From the NCBI GenBank assembly GCA_025084515.1, contig JAJAGP010000334.1:310001-374000 (forward strand): 64,000 nt of DNA, in the 5' to 3' direction. The DNA comes from Ancistrus triradiatus (taxonomy: Eukaryota > Chordata > Actinopteri > Siluriformes > Loricariidae). Below, in pieces: positions 44,701 through 57,495 of the stretch (the stretch's first letter is position 1; each line of letters begins with the position of its first letter). The notes under the pieces are model-generated. The model searched no databases and was not told where the DNA came from. It saw only the letters and a program-made list of their open reading frames with translations. A program made the translations under genes and the position numbers.

Positions 44701-47700
44701 TTTGCATAAGGATAGGGTTACAATAGATCATCATACGTTAGAAGGAAACTGAGGTTTAGAAATATCTTTCCTAACTGATCTTGTCTTTTTTTTCTTGATT
44801 TACTAAAACTGTAAGCTTGGAACAGATGTGTTAAAGCGTTGTTGCTGACTCATTGCTTTTTATTTGCAGGCACTGTGTTGTCGATCAGCAGGGCAATGTG
44901 TGCAGAGGCACAGGTCACATGACAGGTAAGACGCACACGTAGATCACACTATGTGTTCCATAGAGCGGATACTTGCCATATCATAGGAAAGCTTTTGTTA
45001 TTTTTGCTTATAATGAAACTTAACGTAGTAATTGTTAGTAATAGTAACAACTGAATGTGGTAATCACACACATACCAGTAGTATATCCATTGAGAACCTG
45101 CTAAATAATGTATCCTTAGAAATAACCTTGACTTATTAAGTATGTTGGGTGTCTATTTGTCACTGTAAAGCTCACATTATGGTAAAATTGATTTCAAGCC
45201 CTAATGTGTCCTGTTTGTATATTAGAATATACTATATGCATAAATTAGTATAACGTCGGATCTGTGTTTGCTTTTCAGATTATATGAGCAATGACACAGA
45301 AAAAGCACCACCACTTCAAGCTCACACCCTGAAGGAGTTTGAGCAGGTGAGTCTCTCAAACCCATTTCATCCAGCTGTGTTGCCTAAAGGAAACTTAGTA
45401 CAGGTATGCGCAATTTAATGTCTGCTTTACTTCTTTTGACCGAAATGGACGTTGACCAGACATTGCTACAGTGGTGCTTGAACGTTTGTGAACCCTTTAG
45501 AATTTTCTATATTTCTGCATAAATATGACCTAAAACATCATCAGATTTTCACACAAGTCCTAAAAGTAGATAAAGAGAACCCGGTTATATAAATAAGACA
45601 AAAATATTATACTTGGTCATTTACTTATTTGAAGGTGAAAGTAGAGTCAGGTGTTTTCCATCAATGGGATGACAATCAGGTGTGATCAGGGATCTATCAA
45701 AGTCTGCTCTTCACAACATGTTTGTGGAAGTGTATCATGGCACGGTCAAAGGAGATTTCTGAGAAAAACCTCATGTTTGGAGGAAAGCACTGCATCCCAG
45801 CATAAGACCCTTATCCCATCTGTGACACATGGTGGTGGTAGTATCATGGTTTGGGTGTGTTTTGCTGCATCTGGGCCAGGACGGCTTGCCATCATTGATG
45901 GAACAATGAATTCTGAGTTATATCAGAGAATTCTAAAGGAAAATGTCAGGACATCTGTCTATGAACTGAATCTCAAGAGAAGGTGGGTCATGCAGCAAGA
46001 CAACGACCCTAAGCACACAAGCCGTTCTGCCAAAGAATGGTTAAAAAATAAAGTTAATGTTTTGGAATGGCCAAGTCAAAGTCCTGACCTTAATCCAATC
46101 GTTTAGTTGCAGTTATTGCTGCACAGGGGGGTCACACCAGATACTGAAAGCAAGGGTTCACATACTTTTGCCTCTCACTAATATGTAATATTGGGTCATT
46201 TTCCTCAATACATAAATGACCAAGTATAATATTTTTGTCTCATTTGTATAACTGGGTTCTCTTTATCTACTTTTAGGACTTGTGTACAAATCTGATGATG
46301 GTCTAGGTCATATTTATGCAGAAATGTTGAAAATTCTAAAGGGTTCACAAACTTTCAAGCACCACTGTATAATTCATTTGTTTATGTACAGTTTCATCTC
46401 TGTGTCTATCATACTTTTGCTTAGTCCAAGTATCATAGAAACAATGAGACATGCATATTGTGATTCTGTATGGTTTAGCCATTGTCACCTTGTGATGCTC
46501 GTTCAAAGCTGGCAGAAGATCAGCAACTTTTTGTGAAGACTGAGTTAAACAAAAAATAACCAAAATTTTGTGGACTTCCAACAACATGAGTGTTAGTGCA
46601 TAGAGTTCATAGTTAGTTCTTATTCACTGCTAAAGCAGCAGGTTTTTCTACTAGGTTTTGGAACATAACTTTGAGGCACTGGCTTACTCTTGGTATTCCA
46701 GTTCATCTCAAAGTAAACTTTGGGAGGACCAAGACTCAAAAGGGGACCCAACCTCTTTGGGTGGCTTAGAAGATGTATTAAAGAATTAAACTAAGGTATC
46801 TAATCAATACATTCGCAGTAATACTTTAAATAAACAGAAGCTAAATACATATTAACAGAGAGAACATACAGTATTTAAAAATATAATAATTTAAATAAAA
46901 TATAATAATATGTTGATTAATATTTTAGGGAAAATGTAATATTAAGAATAGTATAATAAAGTAGGGGATATGAAGCTATAGCATCTTCTTATAGGCAATC
47001 TAGGCAATGGTGAAAATATATAAACACAGAGTCACTGTAGGATCTTGTGTCCTCAGTGGGAAAGTTTTGATGGCATGACATGCTCAGTCAAGCGGAGGAG
47101 GGAGAGTGTGACTGGCCTCTGATGTGATCTGAATAAAGGTGTGAGGGCTGGAACTGATTATGGAAGCGTAGCTTGGGTGGAGCTGAATTGGCGGAACATC
47201 TAAGAGTAGGACTGGGACGGAATACCGTCTTAGTGTGGGACATATTGCACATATAACGTGTGCTCACTGTCACCATCTAGTGGTAATGTGAAAAGTATTT
47301 CTAATTCTGGCCCTATTTTGCAAACACAATATTTCTGAAACTTGGAAAAAAAAGTAATCTACACTTCATCATGAAATTACTATATAACCATAAATATTGA
47401 GGCAGCTAAATGATTTTAGCCTTAAATATCTGTACATTGTCACTTTGGTGTATCCCATTTTGGTGTATCCCATTTTAATCAGATGTATTGACACTCCTAT
47501 CTCAGCTATCAACAGCCGAGCCAACCACGTAGAGATCTTATCATGACAGTTTAGCAACCACATAGCAACCACTTAGCAATTATTAGCTGGTTTTGGCAAG
47601 CCAAATTAAAGTTCATTCAAGAACCCCCCACGATCTAGTTATGACCTATTATCTCATAATTATGGCGTAGCATCTCATAATTATTACTTTGTATCTCATA

Positions 47701-50700
47701 ATTATGACTTTTTACAGCTTTTGTTTCAAGTGGTGGAAATGGGCTTCCATACCTTTCCTATTTAGGTCTTTATGGAAAAAAACAATAATGATCAGTATCT
47801 TTAACATGAAGATTTGTTGGGGTTCTGGCATTTTACTGACCAAATTTAACAAGCTGACGTTGATGGATGTAGTGCACAAAGATCCTGCTTTACTGAAAAT
47901 CCCGAATAAACAGTATTAATTTGCAAATGAAGCCGAAGAAGTTGTGTTTACTCAGGAGCTTTTCGAAAGTTGTTACTGGGTATGTTGTGGGTGAATATTT
48001 AAGAATACTAGTGGAAATGACAGCATACACTCAAAGCAATATGTTATCAGATTTTTGCCTATGAGAACAAGGAAGCAAAAATATTGTGTAAAAATGCATA
48101 ACAATAAGCAAATATAATTTAAAAACCAATATTTCTCTGCGTTCGAGTTTCACAGTAGACTAATATGCTAGTCCACCACTTGTGAAAGTCCCTTTGAGAC
48201 TCACAAATATGTAACATTGGATCATTTTCCTCACTAAATAAAAGATTATGCACTATATATTTGCCTCATTTGTTTAACTGGGTTATCTTCATCTACTTTT
48301 AGGACTTTTGTGAAAATCTGATGCTGTTTAAGGTCAAGTTTATGCAGAAATGTAGAGAATTCTAAAGGGTTCATAAACTTTCAAGGACCACTGTACATAC
48401 AGAAATGCATACAAATTGTTGTTTCAGAAAGATGCATGCTTGATTTATCCTGAGGCTAGACTGAATGACGTAATGTTCTCCAAGCTGATATGGGAGAGCG
48501 ACTTAGGTTGGACGTAATCAATTATTTATTCCCTGGAACATGAGACTATATGATGTCATTTAGGATCCTAAGTGGTCTCCTCTTAAGTACAGCACATTTG
48601 TGTTGTAATGCTTACAGCTTGTCTAAAGTTGGGTTTTGGGTGCACACTCATGAACTGTTTTAAGGACTGATACCGCTACCAATAACAATGGCTGGAAATT
48701 TGTCTAGACTGACACTTCTGAAAACTGTAGGCCTCCTTGTTAATGAACTAGTCAAAAGATACATTAATATCCACAGAAAAAGTGAGAAAAACAACAACCA
48801 ATGTGCCCCAGCTGTCTGTAGAGGCTTTTACCCCAGTCTGATGAGTTACACTGGGGGAGTATCGCTCTACAGCCCTGATGCTGTCTGAGAAAATGGCTCC
48901 ATTAGGCTCTCAATTGATGTTAGATACCACACGCACCCACTACTCCAGAGGTGAAGAATCAATAATGAACAGTTGTATATTGATCGTCCAGGGCTTTCCA
49001 GGTTTGCTCTCCATTCACAAGATGCACACGCCCATTCAATACAGTTCCATTTATGGGATTTGCCTGAGACAGAGCCAGCGCTACTGCCTGGCAATGCCTC
49101 ATTATACTAAATCATTTACAATATTTACTTGTAGGCTATGAGTAAAAGTGAAGCTCCAGCAGAACCGTGGCACCTGTTCCAAAATAGCAAAGCAGCTACT
49201 GGCTGTCCTGAGTGTTGGTTTCAGATGTACTGATCATAAGTACAGCTTTAGAGGGCCTGAATAACTGGCTGGCTGGTGGGTCTAAACCCTTTGCTCTCGA
49301 TTTGACTGACCTTCACCATGGTCTCACTTTCTTTCTGGTTTTGTCTTTATTCAGTTCCTACTAGCAAGTGTGACAGTAGGATTGAGAATCAGTAGCTGAA
49401 AGCCATTGTCTATTCTGTGTGTAAAACAAGCAGAGCAGGGATCAGCAATACTCTAGAAACAGTGGTCTTCATAATATAGCACATACTAGTATCTAGTGCT
49501 GTGAGTATACAGAATGAACAGTACAGTATGTAGCAAATCTGAAAGAAGCACCATCCCAATGATAACCCAGTTACCAAGCCCACTTACTGTCATGTAGAGC
49601 TACATAATGCATATGCCCTTCACCTTCCTCTTCCTGACTGCGAAATCTGAGCTGTCTAGAGAATCTATTCTGCACCACTGTAAGTCAATTTGTGTTTTTT
49701 TTTACTGTTTGTGTACAATGAGCTCATTTGATTCCAAGACTAGTTCGCAGAAATGTTCCCAAATTAGGTGAAATGGCTGCGCCCGGTCGAGCTTAGGTGT
49801 ATGAATGAATGAGTGTGTAACTGGGAGAGTGTCGAGGATGTACATTGCGTCCTGCGTTCCCAGAATAGGCTCTGAACCTACGTTGACCCTCTGAATGCAA
49901 TTCTTTTCTGTCAACATCAACAAGTTAGTTCAGTGATATCCGTAATTACAATATGCTGTGAAATCTAAAACTGTAGCTGCTAGGGGGTAAAGATACACTC
50001 TGCTCACATTTCGATTCAATTCCATTCACAAAACTGAGTTCACAATTCGATTTTCTTAAGATTATTTTACATTCGATAAAAGACTTTCCTGTTTATTTCT
50101 GAAGTGTAAACAGTGCAAAACAACGCACATTGTCTTGTATATCCCAGAAGTTGAGTCTGTTCATCTGGACATGTGTGGGGGAAACGTTTTGTCACTCATC
50201 TCAGTGACTTCTTCAGTCTCAGCTAGTTGGAAAACTTCCCCAATCTTATATACAGCACCTTTGCATAACGACTGGTACCAGCACCATTACATAACAATGG
50301 GACCGGTGATCAGTTTAATATGCAGATTGCCATATCCATTAATGATGATGGCGACGTGTGCCATTCACACAGGATTGGGGAAGGACTGCGATGGCTCTGT
50401 TGTAAGATGGTGAGAGGTGTACTCTGAGGCCTCCTCCTCGGTTCAGGGATGGACGTTGCCTTTTTACAAAAATGGCTTCTTTTACTCTGCGTTCAAACCA
50501 TCGTTCCTCCCTATCAAGGATCTGCATGGCTTCATCCTTGAAAGAGTGGCCACTGGCCTGTAGGTGGGTGTAAACCACAGAGTCCTGACCTGATGAGGTA
50601 GCTCTTCTATGTTGTGCCACAACAGCCTCAGAGTACACCTCCCACCATCTTACAATGCCACCATCGCAGCCCTTCCCCAATCCTGTGTGAATGGCACACG

Positions 50701-53700
50701 GGGCCATTGTCATTAATGGATATGGCAATCTGCATATTAAACTAATCACCGGTCCCATTGTTATGCAATGGTGCTGGTACCAGTCGTTATACAAAGGTGC
50801 TGTATATAAGATTGGGGAAGTTTTCCAACTAGCTGAGACTGAAGAAGTCACTTAGATGAGTGATGAAACGTTTCTCCAACAAAACCTTATGTCCAGATGA
50901 ACAGATTCAACTTCTGGGAGGTTCTTACCTGGATTATTGAGCATGCATCAAGACATTTTCTTGTATACATTTTTAAACAGCAAAAAAGAAACTTTAGTTC
51001 CCTGCAATTGAAAGAAATGACTAGAAACAGAGGCTGTAAATTAAATTGTAAACAAAATGTCCTATTGTAGCTTTGGGTGAAACTTATTAATCATTTTTTA
51101 GTGAAAATAATCATTTTTCAGTTCTGAAGAATAACAATTTAAAAAATGTGTACTTTTCTTATACAAATTCAATCAAAAAGGTCTAAAAAAATATTTAGCC
51201 CCCTGCAATTAAACTAAATTAGGAGTCTGACTGAGAACTGGAGAACATGTTCCCTGAACCCAACCTCTCTCCTCTCATTCTCTTTCAGTCTATATTTGTG
51301 TGTGCTCTGACTCCCCCCCTCTCTCTGGGGTGATCAATTTACATATTGCTGGTGCCTGTGATCCTGTAGGCTAGTCCTTCTGCCTGGCATAGATTCCTCA
51401 GATACCTCCCCCCGAGCCCAAAAAAAATCTCTAGTCCACACCTCCCTGCCCCAGAACACACCATGACCTTACAATGGACACATCTCTGAGACTTAGGGCC
51501 CTCACCCAGGCCCTTTAGCAACCTTTTGTGTGTGTATTTGGGTGTTTTTTTTACTGCGTGTGTGTAAGTGTGTGATCCGGTATGGAGCTGTAAATTTAGT
51601 GGTCCTTCATGTCAGTAGTTTGCTTTGCGATGTCGTCGAGCTGAGAGTGTCGTGGGGGGCATGCGATGCCCCTCGAGGTGACCACTCACACCGGACATGT
51701 CTAACAGTTACCGCACTCTCTCGCAGCACCTCAATGACCTGAAGAAGGAGAACTTCAGCCTCAAGCTGCGCATCTATTTCCTGGAAGAGAGGATCCAGCA
51801 GAAGTACGAGAACAACGGCGATGATGTCTACCGAACAGTGAGTAGCTCACGGGAGTCATGGGAAATGAAGTGTATTCATAGTGGACAGGGTTGATTTGTG
51901 ATGCTTTTAAATCGAAAATGCAGTCGACAGTTTTAACAGGTCATGGTTAGATCATTCACAAAATGCTTTTCAGGACCGTACTAGGTGACTTGAAACTTTA
52001 AATATCTTGAGTATTGGTTGTGCAAGGTTATTTTCTCTGTCCTTTTAAGAATATTAATTATATGTTGATTCGATGTAAACAGGGCAGATACTGGCGACAA
52101 ATACTCAAAAGGAGCAGATCCTCCTCCAATACAGTATGGAACTCAAAAAATAGAGCAGATATATGTTCAGCATATTGCAATATATACAGTATAAGAAGGT
52201 ACCACTTTTGTGAAACTTTAAATATGTGGAGCATTGGTTATGCCATAAAGAGCAGATACAAAATTGGTTTATTTTAAAATAATATTAATTCATGTTAAGA
52301 TAAGTTCTTACAAATATAATTCTACATATATCTTATATAGTCCTATATCCTATATATCTTAATAGTTGTACAGTAAGACAAACATTGTATGATAATGTAC
52401 ATTGCTATTCATGTGAAGTATTGTTAGTGTTATTTAGTCTTGACTATTCAGAATCATTTCATGTTATATTTCTTTTCAAATTCAGTTTTGTTTTCAAATT
52501 TAAAATTAAGTTTTGGATTACCGGTAAGTGTTTTGAGTTTGGTTGTACAGTGGTACCTCGGTTCTCTTCGTTAATTCCTTCCAAAAGGCTTGTCTATAAC
52601 CGAAAACAGCGAGTAGCGAGCAAATATTTCCCATAAGGAATAATGTAAACTGAATGAATCTGTTCCAGATCCCCAGAAAATCCACCCTGTATAAGGCATT
52701 ACATGCATTAATGGAGTTGTATTGTACAGGTTCTCCCTGATTTATGATGTTCCCGACAAGTCATAAGTGTATCATGTACCGATGAATTTGATTTATTTGC
52801 ACTATGAATACAGTACTGTAGATGTAAAAATAAAGAAAAACTTGATAAACAGCGGAGATCTTCACTGAGCAAATTCTATTGTGAAACTGAATCGTGAATC
52901 AAGTTTTGTCTGAAATAAGTTGTACGCCTCGACTCATACAAGTTTAAGCAAGAGTACCGAGCAAACCACAAGAACCGAGACACATTTTCTTAGATAAGAA
53001 TGGTCAAGAGCCGAATTAGATGAATTCCTAGGTGGTTGTGAACCGAGGTACCACTGTAGCTGTTACTGTTTACATTTATTGTATCATTATTTCCATTTTG
53101 CAGTTTTTTGTAGAATTTTAGATTGTTTACTGGCATGAACAAACTTCAATAAGGTATCATATGGATAATAAAGTGAGAGATTAATGCCTCACCATGCATT
53201 CTAAGTTACATATGCTTTATATGTCCAGTACTGCATAGTTGTTGGCAAATTGTTTTACATTTATGTCTGAAATGTTAAAGATTAGTGTGGGGGCCTGGGC
53301 CGGGAATAGCTATATTTGGGGTTCCATAGGACTGGACTCAGTTTAATACTAAGTCATTAGACCCTTGTTTTGCATTTTCTCTTTTGTTCCCTGTTCTGAG
53401 AGGAAGAGAGATGTAAAGCTCTGAGCTTTGTTTTATTTTAGGGTAAAAGATGAAGAGTAAGTGATTGGTTCTTTTTACTTTTGATTATCAATATGATTCA
53501 TTTGGTATTTTGTAAAAAAAAAAATAAAAAAGAAATCTTTTGCCATCTGTACTCCTCAATAACAAGATTGGTCCGCATCTGTTGTTTAAACATAAAGTCA
53601 CAATAAAAGAGACATTTACAGAAAACAATTAACGCATACATGTTGATCTCAGTGTTCATACACTAATGAATTGAACATATTCATTAGTGTAAACATTAGT

Positions 53701-56700
53701 TTAATTTTCACTGATAATGACTCAGTATTAGCTTGGCTTTAAAAATACATAATCTTGGAATGAAACTCCACTGATTTCATATATTGCTCTTTGTAAATAC
53801 AAAGGGAATAAAGTGTTAAACTAAATATTAGATATGTATCATGTGCAGTAACAACATTATGTACATTCGTAGAAGCAAGGTGTAATGGTGATACTAGACA
53901 GGGCAGTCTGGAGTGTCAGATAGTCCTCTGTTGGATAATTGATTTGACTATGTTATGTTTGAGCTGCACATTGCTTAATGAGTAGGACATTTTATTGTGG
54001 TTCTCAGATGGTTCTCAGGTTTGTTCAAGCTGAGTATAAGTGCTTATGTTGCTCATTGCTCATTGATTCTCTAATTTCATAATTCATGTATATTTTCATT
54101 GTATATATATAACTTTGGCGAGGAGTACTACTAGCTTTAAGTCTGCTTCAGAGGAGGAGGGCTACGAAAGGGAAAAGGTTGTGTGTTCATCATGTAGCTT
54201 CTGAGAAAGGAGCTTGGGGAGTTCCACAATCTTATCTTGGAGCATTGTCAAGTTGAATATTGGTTCAAGGAATATTTTAAGCTCTTCATTCCACTGCTGG
54301 CGTGGGCTGCTCGGCAGGATACGTGACTGATGTGTTATGGATTGCGACTGTTATATGACTATTGCCTATTATCTGTGGATTTGAAGTTGCTGAATGAAAC
54401 TGCTGCGTATTTGACTGCAAAATATGTATTTAAGACCATATACTGACTCATCTTTTTAGCACTGAATGTACAAAACTGTTATTGTACACTCAATACTCTA
54501 TACCCAGGTTTCATCTGTGAATGTATTGGCATGCATTGGAAACTACTTTGCTTGCCAAGCTAGTTGCTAACACACCTGTCACTTCCGGCTATCTACCAGC
54601 CATAAACAGCAAAACAAAATGTAAAAACAGATAAAAGATATATACCATCTAATCCAGCCTCATGACTGACACTGTACCCGGGCCACTTAATGTCGATGTG
54701 CAAACTTCACATTTTATTTTAACTTTGACTCCATGACTTTAGTTTCGCTCTTAGATTTATCATCTACGCCGCCCAAGGAGGCTGGGGGGGGGGGGGGGGG
54801 TCCCTTTTTGAGTCTTGGTCCTCCCAAGGTTTCTTCCTAGAACTAGGGAGTTTTTCCTTTCCACTGTCGCCCTAGGCTTGCTCAATTTGGGATTGGACGT
54901 AGTTATTAGGAGATAATCTAAACTTGTAAAGTTGCTTTGAGACAATGCTCCATTGTAAAAAGCGCTATATAAATAAATCTGACTTGACTTGACTTGACTG
55001 TACTTGTATTTATATACCATTTACTTACCTGATCAGGATATTTTTTTTATTAAAAAATGTAGTGTTTACATCCTGTAACAATTACCATTTCCTCCATTTT
55101 AGATCTATAGTACTGCTACTGTAAAGCCAGGCCTGTACCCCCACAGCCAAAGCAGTACTGATATTGGTCAGAGATTGTTGAAGTTTCATATCAAAGTTCT
55201 ACAAACGTGAACGTTTTGAAGTGAAGTTTTGCCCATGAAATTTGTTTGCCCTGGAAGTCTGCAGCATCGATGTTTCAATTTCAATATTAACTCCTCAGAA
55301 CATGAGAGTAACTAAATGTTACTGATAAATGTTGCCAAAGCCCAAACTTTCTTGAGCTTGCTCCTTTTCAATAGAATAGGGGTGGCACAGTGGCTCTGTG
55401 GACAGCACCATCGCCTCACAGAGAAAAGATCCAGGTTTTGATCCCAGGTGGAGCTGTCTGGGTCCATTGTGTGGAGTCTGCATGTCCTCCCTGTGTCCGC
55501 GTGGTTTACTCTGGGTACTTCGGTTTCTTCCCACAGTCCCACATGTTTTTAGGTTAGGTTACACCAAATTGGCCCGATCTGAGTGTATATATATATATAT
55601 ATGAGACTAGCTTTGATGAAAGCTCGTGTCTGTCTTTAGATAGCAATTGATGCTGGAGAGCGACGTTAAATAAACTAAATAAACAAACAATCAATAGGAC
55701 AGACTGCATTTCAGAGTGTTCCCCATAACAGGCGACAGTTGTAATTTATCAGATGACCGGTTCTTGGTACGTGCTCTCTAGATGAGGCTTAGGCAGAGTT
55801 TGACCAGATACTCATCCAGACCCTGGGCACAATCACTGAGCCTGACTATCATTTTCACGTCTCAACACATCAAGGTGACATTAAAAGGCAGCTGTCGCTT
55901 GTGTGTGAGCCTGTAATGGATATGCAGAAGCCTCACTTGCATAACATACTGCTAGTTCAGCCAGTTAATATTCAAAGTCAACATGACAGAAATGATCTTC
56001 AGTCTTCTGATGAACTTCTATCATTGAGCTCTATAAAATCCCAGCACTTAATCCACCTAAATGACTTGGCTTGGCTCAACATACGCAAATACACGCACTG
56101 CTTTGTTGTTTCAGTCAATGTCACTGCTAATTGCTAACTTACAAATGGAACCTTTGATTCTGCTGACGTTATAACAAGGTGCTGTGCCCTAATCTCTAAT
56201 TTTTCTGTTGTGGTATTATTTCTAGTCTGTCAGAGAATGTACCTGTTCATTTTAATGTAACTGTCTTTTAAACCTGTTTAAAATTAATTCACAGACTTAA
56301 TACTTTTGGATGGATGATTCTGGGAAATCAATTATTTTTAAATTACCATGTTTTTTAAACACAGAGACTTTATGAAATACAGAAAGAAACAAATGTTAGA
56401 AAGAAATGGGTAGAGTGAAGTTTCACCTGAAGAGCTAAATGACATTTTAAGGACCACAACTTTTACCACTCATGAAAATCAAATGATTACGGATGACATT
56501 TTCCTGGAAACGTATTAGCTCGTATCTGGCTGGTGTGCTAACTATCAAATACATACGATATCAAATGCAAAGGATATACTGATGCATTTCAAACCTCATA
56601 CTGCGTTCCATGTAGTGTGTCAAAATATTAGCGACGTTAGTAGAACACTAATGTGTATCTGTAGTACTGTGTGGTTTCTGAGCCAAATTGTGACTCTTTT

Positions 56701-57162
56701 GGCTTATTAGTCACCTTGGCTCAGAGAGTCTGCTTAATACCATGGACTTCAGTATTATTTATATATATACAGATATGCCTGCAATAAAATAAATCACTGA
56801 ATATGTAGAAATTTGGATTCATTTTTATGTTCCTATGTTTAAGGCTCTGTTTGTTCTACGTGCCATTCTTTGATGTAACTGAAATCGAAAGACTTTTCAT
56901 AACTATAACAAAATGTTACAATAATAATACTCCTCCAGAATTAAAACATGAAAAGCAAGTAGGATTATTGGTGCATTTCTGTTTCTCCGTGAGACATTTG
57001 CATGACTTGGGTTCTAGTTTAGCGTTGATATTAAATATGGTTGGTACTTCATTTGACTCCTAACCCATAGTGGGCAATCACAGGGCAGCCCCGCACCAAT
57101 CGAAGCTGACATCTTAAAATGAGTTCTGTCTCTATGCAAAGGAGGCAGACGCATAAATGGCA

Positions 57163-57197
<35 letters not shown>

Positions 57198-57456
57198 TGC
57201 AATCTTCTAAATAGACAGACCAATATACTGAACAACAGGTCTGCTGAGTTTGGTAGAATTATGTGAGAACTGCGATGAGTTTGAAGATAAAATGAGGGTG
57301 TTACTTTGAGAGTGTGTGTTTGTTTGTTTGTGTGTGTGTTATAGCCGATTGTCTTGGAGTGGTTTTGTGGTTGTGTGCTCTGTGGTGGTCACTGTCTATG
57401 TGACTGCGTATATGAGAGAATGTGTAAAGCTTAAGTATGTGTGAGCATGAGTATGG

Positions 57457-57495
<39 letters not shown>

